Assembly: GCA_900315245.1 (NCBI GenBank)
Contig: OMYJ01000001.1
Location: 248,001 to 312,000 of the forward strand
Reading direction: 5' to 3'
Source: an uncultured Bacteroidales bacterium
GTDB lineage: Bacteria > Bacteroidota > Bacteroidia > Bacteroidales > WCHB1-69
DNA length: 64,000 nucleotides
Shown: one piece after another, positions 43,340-50,418 of the stretch
Layout: each line of letters begins with the position of its first letter
How positions within the stretch are numbered: position 1 is the first letter of the stretch
Translations under genes and position numbers: made by a program
Notes under the pieces: generated by a model
Database searches by the model: none
The model's input: the letters and a program-made list of their open reading frames with translations, nothing else
What the model was told of the DNA's origin: nothing

Positions 43340-44275
43340 TTATTCCCGGACAATTTTCCCGCCGCCATGAATGGTGACCTTCCCGAGTTCGGACTTGTCG
43401 GTGAGGTAGGCGGTGCCCGTGACGGTGGCTATGATGTTGCCGACACCAGCGTGCGTGATGTGCGCGGTTGTGACTTTCAAGAGCAGGTGGGTGTTTCCGG
43501 CACCAGTACTTTCCAGTGTCATCTCATCCGCCTTGCCATTCATCATCTTCATATCGCCGGCACCCTGATTCCGCAACACCATCCTTTGTGCTGAAATATT
43601 TTGGATTGCGATGTTGCCCGCACTTTTGTTCTGGAGGGTTAGTTCTTCGGTAGGAATACTCATAAGGTTTACCGAAACATCGCCCGCACCTTTGTTGTTG
43701 ACAACCAAAGACTTACTAACATGACTTCCGAGAATGGATATATCGCCTGCCCCTGTGTTGTCAATGAGCAGGGTCTGCTGTCTGATAGGGTCGGGAGATT
43801 TGACTTTGATATCGCCCGCACTCTTGTTATGTAATTCAAGCGTTCCTTCAATCTTCAGGCATTGGAGGGTGCAATCGCCCGCACCCATATTGATGACCGT
43901 CAGGTGCGGTTCGTTCCGCTTTTCTACCACCACGTCACCAGGTCCGCGCATAGAGAGTTCCTCCAGCATTGGTGTATAAATCTCCACCACAAGTTTTTTC
44001 ACATTGTTGAAGTTTTTATCTGCATAAACAGACAACTTTCCATTTTCCACCTGAAACCGGACATGCTGGATCACATTTTCGTTAGCGGTCACCTTCGTTT
44101 TGTGGTGAGGGTCTTGATGGATAATCACATCCCCGACGAAGCGGATGTCCACGGAGGTGAAGGCATCCAAGTTGTATTCTTCTGTGACGATGTCCCCGCT
44201 GGCGGTGATACGTTCTTGCGCATAGATTACGCTGATGGACAATAAGATGGCGATGATTAATGTTGACTTTTTCAT
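43340..44275 (-). CDS. Secreted head-GIN domain protein (DUF2807 type), GAGD form
   Basis: After a signal peptide (STLIIAILLSISVIYAQ) the protein is a beta-solenoid of about nine turns. Each turn has a short glycine motif every 20 or so residues: GPGD, GAGD, SAGD, GAGD, GAGD, SAGN, GAGD, GAGN, GVGN. This is the DUF2807 'GIN' adhesin-like repeat found in Bacteroidota surface proteins. It ends in TVHGGGKIVRE. It is a paralogue of the next upstream gene and probably lies in its operon, behind the sigma factor at 45366-46781. Function is unknown; a cell-envelope role is likely. Confidence 0.85.
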   Translation of the reverse strand: MKKSTLIIAILLSISVIYAQERITASGDIVTEEYNLDAFTSVDIRFVGDVIIHQDPHHKTKVTANENVIQHVRFQVENGKLSVYADKNFNNVKKLVVEIYTPMLEELSMRGPGDVVVEKRNEPHLTVINMGAGDCTLQCLKIEGTLELHNKSAGDIKVKSPDPIRQQTLLIDNTGAGDISILGSHVSKSLVVNNKGAGDVSVNLMSIPTEELTLQNKSAGNIAIQNISAQRMVLRNQGAGDMKMMNGKADEMTLESTGAGNTHLLLKVTTAHITHAGVGNIIATVTGTAYLTDKSELGKVTIHGGGKIVRE

Positions 44276-44280
44276 TGTAT

Positions 44281-44404
44281 TTGGATTTTTAAATGTTTCG
44301 CTGGAGTTTCCGCTCGCTCACTGCGTTAGCGGCGAAACGGTGCGCACCATTCCGCCAGGCGACGATAGGAGCCGGCGGAATCTCCGACTCGCAAGAGGAC
44401 AACA
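44281..44404. other. Structured spacer between GIN paralogues
   Basis: Two stem-loops are visible: GTTTCGC (44295-44301) with GCGAAAC (44332-44338), which also encloses a CCGC/GCGG pair; and ATTCCGCC (44349-44356) with GGCGGAAT (44374-44381). The spacer is much more GC-rich and symmetric than usual intergenic DNA here. It could be an RNA processing site, a dispersed repeat or an attenuator. Confidence 0.45.
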
Positions 44405-45274
44405 TTACTCTTCAATGATTTTCCCGCCACCAGTGATTTTGACAGTGCCAAGTTTGCTTGTCTTCGTGAGATAGGTCGTTCCCGTGACATGCGCTCTGAT
44501 ACTGCCGACTCCCTTGTGGATGATGTGTGCAGTCTGCGCTGTCAGCCTGTCCGCCTTGATGTGGCCTGTGCCATCGTTTTCCAATGTCAGGTTTTCAGCT
44601 TTCCCTTTCGGATAAACAGAGCCTGTGCCCGTGTTTTTCAAAGACAACTGACTGACTGACAGTCCTTCCATCGTGATTGTGCCAGTGCCGGCATTCTGAA
44701 CATTCACTTGCTCCGTCCCGTCTTGCAACACCTTTGTCTTGATACTGCCGGTACCCCTGTTTATGATTGTCAAAGATTTGCGACATAAATACGACACATC
44801 GATTTTTCCAGTGCCGTTGCTCTGCAAGACCAAATCCTTATAGGCCACTAAACAATCGCATTTGAAACTGCCAGTACCCTTACAAGTGACGGTAAAATGG
44901 TCTTCCTTGACAGAAAGAACTGTCACGTTGCCTGTGCCTTTCATAACCACTTCGTTCAAGTGTGGCGTATAGACGGTAATGGTGACATGCGGTTCGCTGT
45001 AGGAAATCTCGGGTTTCACTGAAACGGTGAGGGTGCCGTTTGACACTTCGGTGAGGATATAGTCAATCAAGTTGTCATCTGCTGTCACAATGACCTTGGA
45101 CACATTGCTCTGCTTTATGGTGATATTGAACGTGGAGGAAAGATGGCTGACTGAGGTGAACGCCGCAAGTTTCCGCTCTTGAACCACTGTCTTTCCGCTG
45201 CCCACAATTCTCTCCTGTGCACTCAAGGTAATAATGGTCAGGATAATGGCAAAAAATAATGTTAACTTTTTCAT
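44405..45274 (-). CDS. Secreted head-GIN domain protein (DUF2807 type), GTG form
   Basis: This paralogue of the 43340 gene has a signal peptide (KKLTLFFAIILTIITLSAQ) and eight solenoid turns, each carrying GTG (GTGN, GTGS, GTGK, GTGS, GTGT, GTGS, GTGH, then GVGS). Every turn of this protein uses Thr in the middle, whereas the paralogue uses Ala. Both end in a near-identical KLGTVKITGGGKIIEE-type tail. The start at 45274 is preferred because the paralogue begins at the equivalent codon with identical upstream bases. It lies 90 bp after the sigma-factor gene in the same direction. Confidence 0.85.
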   Translation of the reverse strand: MKKLTLFFAIILTIITLSAQERIVGSGKTVVQERKLAAFTSVSHLSSTFNITIKQSNVSKVIVTADDNLIDYILTEVSNGTLTVSVKPEISYSEPHVTITVYTPHLNEVVMKGTGNVTVLSVKEDHFTVTCKGTGSFKCDCLVAYKDLVLQSNGTGKIDVSYLCRKSLTIINRGTGSIKTKVLQDGTEQVNVQNAGTGTITMEGLSVSQLSLKNTGTGSVYPKGKAENLTLENDGTGHIKADRLTAQTAHIIHKGVGSIRAHVTGTTYLTKTSKLGTVKITGGGKIIEE

Positions 45275-45365
45275 TGTATTTGGATTTTGTTTAGACATAA
45301 ATTATCATGAATTACTCATTAATAGTTATAAATTACTCATAGATTTTTGATTAATTCGTGGATTT

Positions 45366-46781
45366 TTATGGTAATTCATGTTGAATTTTAATTAATTCAG
45401 ACTTTTTATGCGTCACCGGCACCACCTCCTCGCCGATAGTGTTGATGAAGCCATAGAAGTTTCCTTTACGCACAAGGGCGCAGCCGGCGCGGTACTCACC
45501 AAAGGTGCCGATTTCGTCATATTGCGGGTGCACGACCTCCTGGCCGGCGCTATCCACAAACCCCTTGAACCCGAATATCTCCACCATTGCCCAGCCGGTC
45601 CGGTATTCGTCAAACGGCTGTATGTCCGTGTATTTCGGATATGCGACCACGGTCCCGTGTGCGTCCTTGAGACCGTAGAAGCCGTTGCGCTCGAACTTCT
45701 TCAGGCTATGATGCGAAGGTAGAGACGTTTCATGAAACGTCTCTACTACGTTGGATACGGGCGTTTCGGGCAATGGTGAAACAGATAATTCGGTTCCTTT
45801 TACTTGCTGTTCAGGATATGGGGGGTCGGCGGCGGACGCCGGAATGGCGGACGCGATGAATCGCGTCCCTACGACGGCGGTATCGTTGTTTACATGCGTG
45901 GAATCGGAATCGGTTGCAACACACGTGGTTACCACCGTTTTCTGCGGGGTCGGGTCAGCGGGTTTGGGTGCGGGTTGCGCCTGATACGCGATGACGGATC
46001 CCGTCACGGCGGTGGCGACCACGCCTGTGGCTATGGCGGGGGCTTTGGCGGCGGTGACGGCCATCCAGACGCCCGGCTTCGGGGCTGCGGTCCAGTTGAC
46101 GGCGGACAAGGGCGACGGCGTGGCAGGCGACAGCGCCAGATGTTTCAGCTTCGCACGGCAGAGACAGTCGATGGCGTGCGTTTTCCAGGGGAGAAAGGGG
46201 AGCAGTATCATAAGTCCAGATTTTTTGTGGCGGACAAGGTTGTTCAGGGCGATTTGCAGCTGCGCCCGCGCCTCCGAGAGGTATCGTTTGGAACTGCGCA
46301 CCCCGATTTGCAACGCTTCCGCGATTTTCACATGAGATTGGTTCTCAAAAACATACAGGTTGAAAACGGTCCGTTGTTTGTCGGGCAGGGCGCAGATGGC
46401 ATCGAGGATTTCGGATTCGGTGAGGTCGGATTCGGAGATACAGGTTTCATCTGGTTCGTCCTGTAGAGACGCGCCATGGCACGTCTCTACAACATCGGAT
46501 GCGGACGCGATAAATCGCGTCCCCACGGTATCGTCATCCATCGACAAAAATGTCGGTTGCCGCCGCAGGTAATCCATCGTGGTGTTGAGGTTGATGCGCA
46601 TTAGCCAGCCGTCGAAACTGCCGAGGCGACGATAGGTTCCGGACTTCTCGATGGCCTTGAGAAACGCCTCGTGCGCGAGGTCCTCGGCCACCGCACGGTC
46701 GCCCACATAGCGGCAGCACATCCCGACCATCTTCGCGATATTCCGCTGGTACGCCTTCGTCCAAAACTGTTTCGCCTGCAT
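45366..46781 (-). CDS. ECF-type sigma factor with transmembrane segment and WG-repeat C-terminal domain
   Basis: Residues 1-80 are a sigma region 2 (RYVGDRAVAEDLAHEAFLKAIEKSG...FDGWLMRINLNTTMDYLRR). Region 4 follows from about 125 (LPDKQRTVFNLYVFENQSHVKIAEALQIGVRSSKRYLSEARAQLQ). A hydrophobic segment (APAIATGVVATAVTGSVIAYQ) then precedes a linker and three WG-like repeats (NGFYGLKDAHGTVVAYPKY, MVEIFGFKGFVDSAGQEVVHPQY, LVRKGNFYGFINTIGEEVVP). Both linkers contain in-frame palindromic insertions ([20 protein letters not shown] twice, VVETFHETSLP). No separate anti-sigma gene is adjacent. It faces a second such sigma gene and may control the downstream GIN genes. Confidence 0.85.
   Translation of the reverse strand: MQAKQFWTKAYQRNIAKMVGMCCRYVGDRAVAEDLAHEAFLKAIEKSGTYRRLGSFDGWLMRINLNTTMDYLRRQPTFLSMDDDTVGTRFIASASDVVETCHGASLQDEPDETCISESDLTESEILDAICALPDKQRTVFNLYVFENQSHVKIAEALQIGVRSSKRYLSEARAQLQIALNNLVRHKKSGLMILLPFLPWKTHAIDCLCRAKLKHLALSPATPSPLSAVNWTAAPKPGVWMAVTAAKAPAIATGVVATAVTGSVIAYQAQPAPKPADPTPQKTVVTTCVATDSDSTHVNNDTAVVGTRFIASAIPASAADPPYPEQQVKGTELSVSPLPETPVSNVVETFHETSLPSHHSLKKFERNGFYGLKDAHGTVVAYPKYTDIQPFDEYRTGWAMVEIFGFKGFVDSAGQEVVHPQYDEIGTFGEYRAGCALVRKGNFYGFINTIGEEVVPVTHKKSELIKIQHELP
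45719..45746. repeat. 28-bp palindrome, family A, inside sigma gene
   Basis: GTAGAGACG, core TTTCATGAAA, CGTCTCTAC: a perfect palindrome. It is read in-frame on the minus strand as VETFHETSL in the extracytoplasmic linker. Confidence 0.95.
45850..45872. repeat. Palindrome, family C, inside sigma gene
   Basis: GACGCGATGA and ATCGCGTCCCTAC, read on the minus strand as VGTRFIAS in the linker following the membrane segment. Confidence 0.8.
46463..46490. repeat. 28-bp palindrome, family B, inside sigma gene
   Basis: GTAGAGACG, core CGCCATGGCA, CGTCTCTAC. It is read on the minus strand as VETCHGASL between sigma regions 2 and 4. Confidence 0.95.
46503..46524. repeat. Palindrome, family C, inside sigma gene
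   Basis: GGACGCGATA and AATCGCGTCCCC, read on the minus strand as VGTRFIASA in the region 2-4 linker. Twelve bases separate it from the family B copy. Confidence 0.8.
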
Positions 46782-46806
46782 TTTTCGCTGTTTTATAATG
46801 ATGACG

Positions 46807-46814
46807 CAAAAGTA
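46807..46814 (-). promoter_or_regulatory. Bacteroidota -7 box for the minus-strand sigma gene
   Basis: The minus strand reads TACTTTTG followed by C, 25 nt before the ATG at 46781. Confidence 0.65.
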
Positions 46815-46907
46815 CGAAAAAGGGCCAAAAGTTGGCTGTTAGCTTTTAGCTGTTGGCTATTGGCTTTAGGCTAAAGAAAATTTGTGCGAGGTACCGTAAC
46901 CTTTTTG

Positions 46908-46915
46908 TATTTTTG
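46908..46915 (+). promoter_or_regulatory. Bacteroidota -7 box for the plus-strand sigma gene
   Basis: TATTTTTG followed by C lies 79 nt before the ATG at 46995, divergent from the box at 46807. GCTGTTAGC-type repeat words lie between the two boxes. Confidence 0.6.
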
Positions 46916-46994
46916 CGTCATATTTGAATAGAGGAATTAAGCAATATAGTGTGTGAATGGTGATTTGTTGATGCCAACAGCCAACAGCAAAAAA

Positions 46995-48026
46995 ATGGAC
47001 AAAGTGAAATTTTGGTCACGGAAATACGAGGGCAACATCGACCGGTTGGTGGCGATATGCTACCGGTATGTCGGGGAGCGGCAGACGGCGGAGGATCTCG
47101 CGCATGAGGCGTTTTTGAAGGCCATTGAACGGGCCGACACCTGCCGGGTGATGGACTCCTTCGACGCCTGGCTGACCCGCATCACGGTCAACCGGTGCAT
47201 CTCCTACCTGCGCACGCGACCCGAAACCGTGCCGTTGGAGGAGGAGCTCACCACCGACCCCACCGATCAGGAGGAGGAACCCAACTGGCAGACCGGATTC
47301 ACGAAGGAGGAACTGCTGGAGACTATCCAGCAATTATCTGAACGACAACGCATGGTCTTCAACCTCCACGCTATCGACCGCGTTTCGCACCAGCAAATTG
47401 CCGACCTGATGGATATCTCCGTCACCAACTCCAAGCAGCTGTTCCTCCGTGCGCGAACGCGCCTGCAGCAGCTGCTCACCGCCAAAGCCCAAGAAAAAGA
47501 ATCCAAAAAGAAAGGACTGCTTATGATTGCACTTCTATTCATGATGAAACGAAATTCCGCCCACCACCTCGACCGGCTCTATCGTTCCGAGCTGTCGCAG
47601 CTGCGGATGTCGCCCGCACACCGGCTGTCGGAATCGGAAATCCGCTCCGCTGTCGCCGCCTCGCCCGTCAGTGCGGGAATAGCCCTTGCCACCCACAAGA
47701 CTGCCGCCGTGATTGCCGCCGCAACCACCATCGCGGGAGGAATTTGCGTGTGGCAGATGGTACGGAACACACCGAACGAAAATGCGTCGTCCCCTGTAGA
47801 GACGTTTCCTGAAACGTCTCTACAACCAGCGGAACCAGAACAAACCCCGATTGCGGATACCTCGATTGCGGAAAACGTCTCCGCTCTCGTAGAGACACGC
47901 CATGGCACGTCTCTACAACCCGAACCCGTGGTCATCACCCGTGAGATTCCCGTCACCCGCACCGTCGTCCTGCACGACACCATCACCGTTACCGACACCG
48001 TTTTCCTGATGCAGACCCATGATTAA
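46995..48026 (+). CDS. ECF-type sigma factor with C-terminal membrane anchor
   Basis: Region 2 (RLVAICYRYVGERQTAEDLAHEAFLKAIERAD...FDAWLTRITVNRCISYLR) and region 4 (LSERQRMVFNLHAIDRVSHQQIADLMDISVTNSKQLFLRARTRLQQLL) are intact. A transmembrane segment (KTAAVIAAATTIAGGICVWQMV, about residue 240) and a 90-residue polar tail follow. The tail holds two palindrome-derived peptides, VETFPETSLQ and VETRHGTSLQ. The start at 46995 (MDKVKFWSRKY) matches the paralogue start (MQAKQFWTKAY); a longer frame from 46953 is repeat sequence. It overlaps the outer-membrane gene by 8 bp. There is no separate anti-sigma gene. Confidence 0.85.
   Translation: MDKVKFWSRKYEGNIDRLVAICYRYVGERQTAEDLAHEAFLKAIERADTCRVMDSFDAWLTRITVNRCISYLRTRPETVPLEEELTTDPTDQEEEPNWQTGFTKEELLETIQQLSERQRMVFNLHAIDRVSHQQIADLMDISVTNSKQLFLRARTRLQQLLTAKAQEKESKKKGLLMIALLFMMKRNSAHHLDRLYRSELSQLRMSPAHRLSESEIRSAVAASPVSAGIALATHKTAAVIAAATTIAGGICVWQMVRNTPNENASSPVETFPETSLQPAEPEQTPIADTSIAENVSALVETRHGTSLQPEPVVITREIPVTRTVVLHDTITVTDTVFLMQTHD
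47796..47823. repeat. 28-bp palindrome, family A, inside sigma gene
   Basis: It is identical to the intergenic copy at 3160-3187. It is read as VETFPETSL in the sigma-factor tail. Confidence 0.95.
47889..47916. repeat. 28-bp palindrome, family B, inside sigma gene
   Basis: GTAGAGACA, core CGCCATGGCA, CGTCTCTAC. It is read as VETRHGTSL, 65 bp after the family A copy. Confidence 0.95.
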
Positions 48027-49845
48027 AAACTACTTCCTTAAGCAGCCCCGAAGGGGCAAGACGCGCGAAGCGCTAATAACCCCACACAAGGCGATAGCCG
48101 TAGTGTGGGGCCAGAGACAGCACCTGCTTATCGCAAGGATCCTCACCCTCCTGCTCCTCACTCTCGTCTGTCCCCTCGCCGCCCAGCACCGCGACACCGT
48201 GTATGTGGAGCGCGAGACCGTGACCTACGACACCGTCACCGTGTATGACACTGTGCGCGTTCACGACACCCTGAACATCGCCGACTACCTCCGCAGCGAA
48301 GAGTTCGAGCGGCTCTTCTACAGCTCGGAATATGTTGACAATCTGTCGCTTACGGACTCTTTGAAGGAAAAGCTGCTGCAACAGACCGTAACTTTTTGGG
48401 AAAGCCGCGTCTTTAAAGATGAACAGCAAACGTTTTCAAGTATGGACAGCATCAAGAAATACGGATTGGCCGGACTAATCATCCTGGGACTCAACGCGAT
48501 GTCGCCGGCACAAACCGACAGTACCACGGCGGAAAAGACGTATGTTTTTCCAGAAAAGAAAAAGACGCATTTATATGAAAATCCCATAAATGGTTTTCAT
48601 CTTGGGTACACTATCCAGTATGACATAATAGAGTCCATGCGGTATATCTCAACTTTAACCAGAGAAAAATCGCATGAAAAGCCTCGTTCCGGATTTCACG
48701 CAGGAGTAGAATTTGCGTACCATTTTGCGGACTACTTTGGAGTCTCAGCAGGACTGGAGTTCGGTATTGTGGGCGTGGGCAACAAGAAATTATACGATTA
48801 TTTTCCTACAATTGCCAATGCTTACGGTTTTTCGCTACCGTTAAAATTCGAATTTCATTATCCTATCGGAGACCGTGTCCTCCTCGCCACCCACATCGGA
48901 ACACGTCTTTATGCCCCTTTTATTACTTTTTTAGAAGGATTTTCCGGATTTTCCCAAAACAACAATCCTAATCCTATTTATGGCGATCCACAATTTTGTC
49001 TCAACAAGACCCTTCACGCCGATTTATTGGTGGATTTAGGTATTTACTACCGACTTCCCAACAATGACTATTTGCGCTTTTTGGCGGGAATAAACTATGC
49101 CCCACAAAAATATCTCATAGGAATTTCCAAAGGAAGTGATGAATATTATTCAGCCCATAATGCTGATTATGTTTCCAAAGGAAATGGAGATGAGGTGCTG
49201 TTTTCCAGCCATAATAATCACATTTACTTTCAATTAGCTTACATGCATGGTTTCAGCAAGAAGCGCAAAATCATCCAGGCCCAACCGCACTGGAGCACGG
49301 AAGTTGGGATGCACAACCGGCATGAGATTCGATTTGAGGTCGGTGACCCGTTAGGAATAATGATACTTCACAAGAACAATCATTTGCCGAACATTAGCGG
49401 ATCCAACCTTACAGCTGTAGGACATGCTTGGAGAGCCACACCAGTCTTCTCATTCAACTATCACTATCGGCTCACAAAATGGCTTTGGGCAGGCGCGATG
49501 GTGAACTACGCCTATTACAGAGATCATACAGATTACACCTACCAAGTGTATAATATGCGGTGGATGCATTGTATAACGCTAATGCCAGAATTGCGTTTCT
49601 CCTACCTCAACCGTCCGCACGTGACACTCTACTCCGCTGTGGCCGCAGGTGCCACATTGTTTGTAGGTCATGAGAACCCCACATGGGAAATATATGACGG
49701 TCAATGGTGGAAACACTCTACCTTCCCCACCTTCCAGCTTACCGCCTTCGGCATCCGCGCTGGCGGCGAACGGCTCTTCGGCACGTTTGAAACCGGATTC
49801 GGCATCAAGGGGATTGTGTCGGGAGGAATCGGATACGCTTTTTAA
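48019..49845 (+). CDS. Outer-membrane beta-barrel protein
   Basis: The mature part opens with a DTV-rich coiled-type stretch (RDTVYVERETVTYDTVTVYDTVRVHDTL). It continues as alternating aromatic strands (GFHLGYTIQYDI, GFHAGVEFAYHFADYFGVSAGLEFG, YFQLAYMHGF, LTAFGIRAGGERLFGTFETGFGIKG) and ends in GGIGYAF, a barrel with terminal aromatic. A signal peptide (LLIARILTLLLLTLVCPLAAQ) begins near residue 36. Residues before it are encoded by a dispersed repeat (48035-48117), so the true start may be the GTG at 48103 or a repeat-added extension. The tail of the upstream sigma factor has a similar DTV pattern. Confidence 0.8.
   Translation: MIKNYFLKQPRRGKTREALITPHKAIAVVWGQRQHLLIARILTLLLLTLVCPLAAQHRDTVYVERETVTYDTVTVYDTVRVHDTLNIADYLRSEEFERLFYSSEYVDNLSLTDSLKEKLLQQTVTFWESRVFKDEQQTFSSMDSIKKYGLAGLIILGLNAMSPAQTDSTTAEKTYVFPEKKKTHLYENPINGFHLGYTIQYDIIESMRYISTLTREKSHEKPRSGFHAGVEFAYHFADYFGVSAGLEFGIVGVGNKKLYDYFPTIANAYGFSLPLKFEFHYPIGDRVLLATHIGTRLYAPFITFLEGFSGFSQNNNPNPIYGDPQFCLNKTLHADLLVDLGIYYRLPNNDYLRFLAGINYAPQKYLIGISKGSDEYYSAHNADYVSKGNGDEVLFSSHNNHIYFQLAYMHGFSKKRKIIQAQPHWSTEVGMHNRHEIRFEVGDPLGIMILHKNNHLPNISGSNLTAVGHAWRATPVFSFNYHYRLTKWLWAGAMVNYAYYRDHTDYTYQVYNMRWMHCITLMPELRFSYLNRPHVTLYSAVAAGATLFVGHENPTWEIYDGQWWKHSTFPTFQLTAFGIRAGGERLFGTFETGFGIKGIVSGGIGYAF
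48035..48117. repeat. Dispersed hairpin repeat overlapping the start of the outer-membrane gene
   Basis: GCCCC-GAA-GGGGC (48042 onward) followed by AAGACGCG matches 7477-7498. A second hairpin is CCCCACAC (48080-48087) with GTGTGGGG (48103-48110). The element is read through as protein in the annotated frame. Confidence 0.65.
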
Positions 49846-49887
49846 TGCATAATGAAGAATGTAGAATGAAGAATAATGAATAGGACA

Positions 49888-50181
49888 ATGAAAAAAACAA
49901 AATTGGCAATATTGGTAGTGATGGCGTTGCTGGCAGCGGGATGCGGGAAAATTCGCACGTGCTATTGTAGTGATAGTTCTTATTATGACATTATCGATAC
50001 GGCATTGTATGACAGTGTTTTATCTAATATTGATTCCTTTGATTTTCCTATTTATGATGTGTATCCTCCTTCTCCAAGAGAATCCGCCGTGGAATGTTCT
50101 TATTGGAACAAGCGTGATACCATCTATAATGCAGAATGGGGAATTCGGGATTATTATTTCTTTGAGTGCCAAGAAAAGTGA
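49888..50181 (+). CDS. Small lipoprotein, unknown
   Basis: MKKTKLAILVVMALLAAGCGKIRTC has a lipobox (LAAGC), so the protein is a 97-residue lipoprotein. The mature part is acidic and tyrosine-rich with four further cysteines (TCYC, VECSY, FFEC). No family is recognised. An ATG at 49876 would add four residues and is equally possible. It lies 42 bp downstream of the outer-membrane gene, probably in the same operon. The spacer contains AATGAAGAAT-type repeats. Confidence 0.7.
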   Translation: MKKTKLAILVVMALLAAGCGKIRTCYCSDSSYYDIIDTALYDSVLSNIDSFDFPIYDVYPPSPRESAVECSYWNKRDTIYNAEWGIRDYYFFECQEK

Positions 50182-50418
50182 TTTAAGCGCCCCTACCTTG
50201 GCCTACGGCTATTGCCTTTCACAAGGAATTCTGATGCTCATATTACTACCCCGCCCTACGGGCACCCCTTCTATAATAGAAGGGGAATTGTCCTTCGGCC
50301 GCTGCTGCTCGCAGTGGCCACGAAAATTCTTCCAAGGTCTTAGCTCCCACGTCTCACGTCCCACGTCTCACGTCCCAATTTTTTGTACTTTTGCCTTCCC
50401 TAAAAACAACGAAAGGCA
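50182..50418. other. Repeat-rich intergenic region before polA
   Basis: It contains a 21-bp palindrome CCCCTTCTAT-AATAGAAGGGG (50265-50285), a GCCCTACGGGC hairpin (50253-50263), and CCCACGTCTCACGT tandem words (50347-50376). A TACTTTTG -7 box at 50386-50393 lies 25 nt before polA. No gene is seen. Confidence 0.7.
50386..50393 (+). promoter_or_regulatory. Bacteroidota -7 box for polA
   Basis: TACTTTTG followed by C lies 25 nt before the ATG at 50419. Confidence 0.7.
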
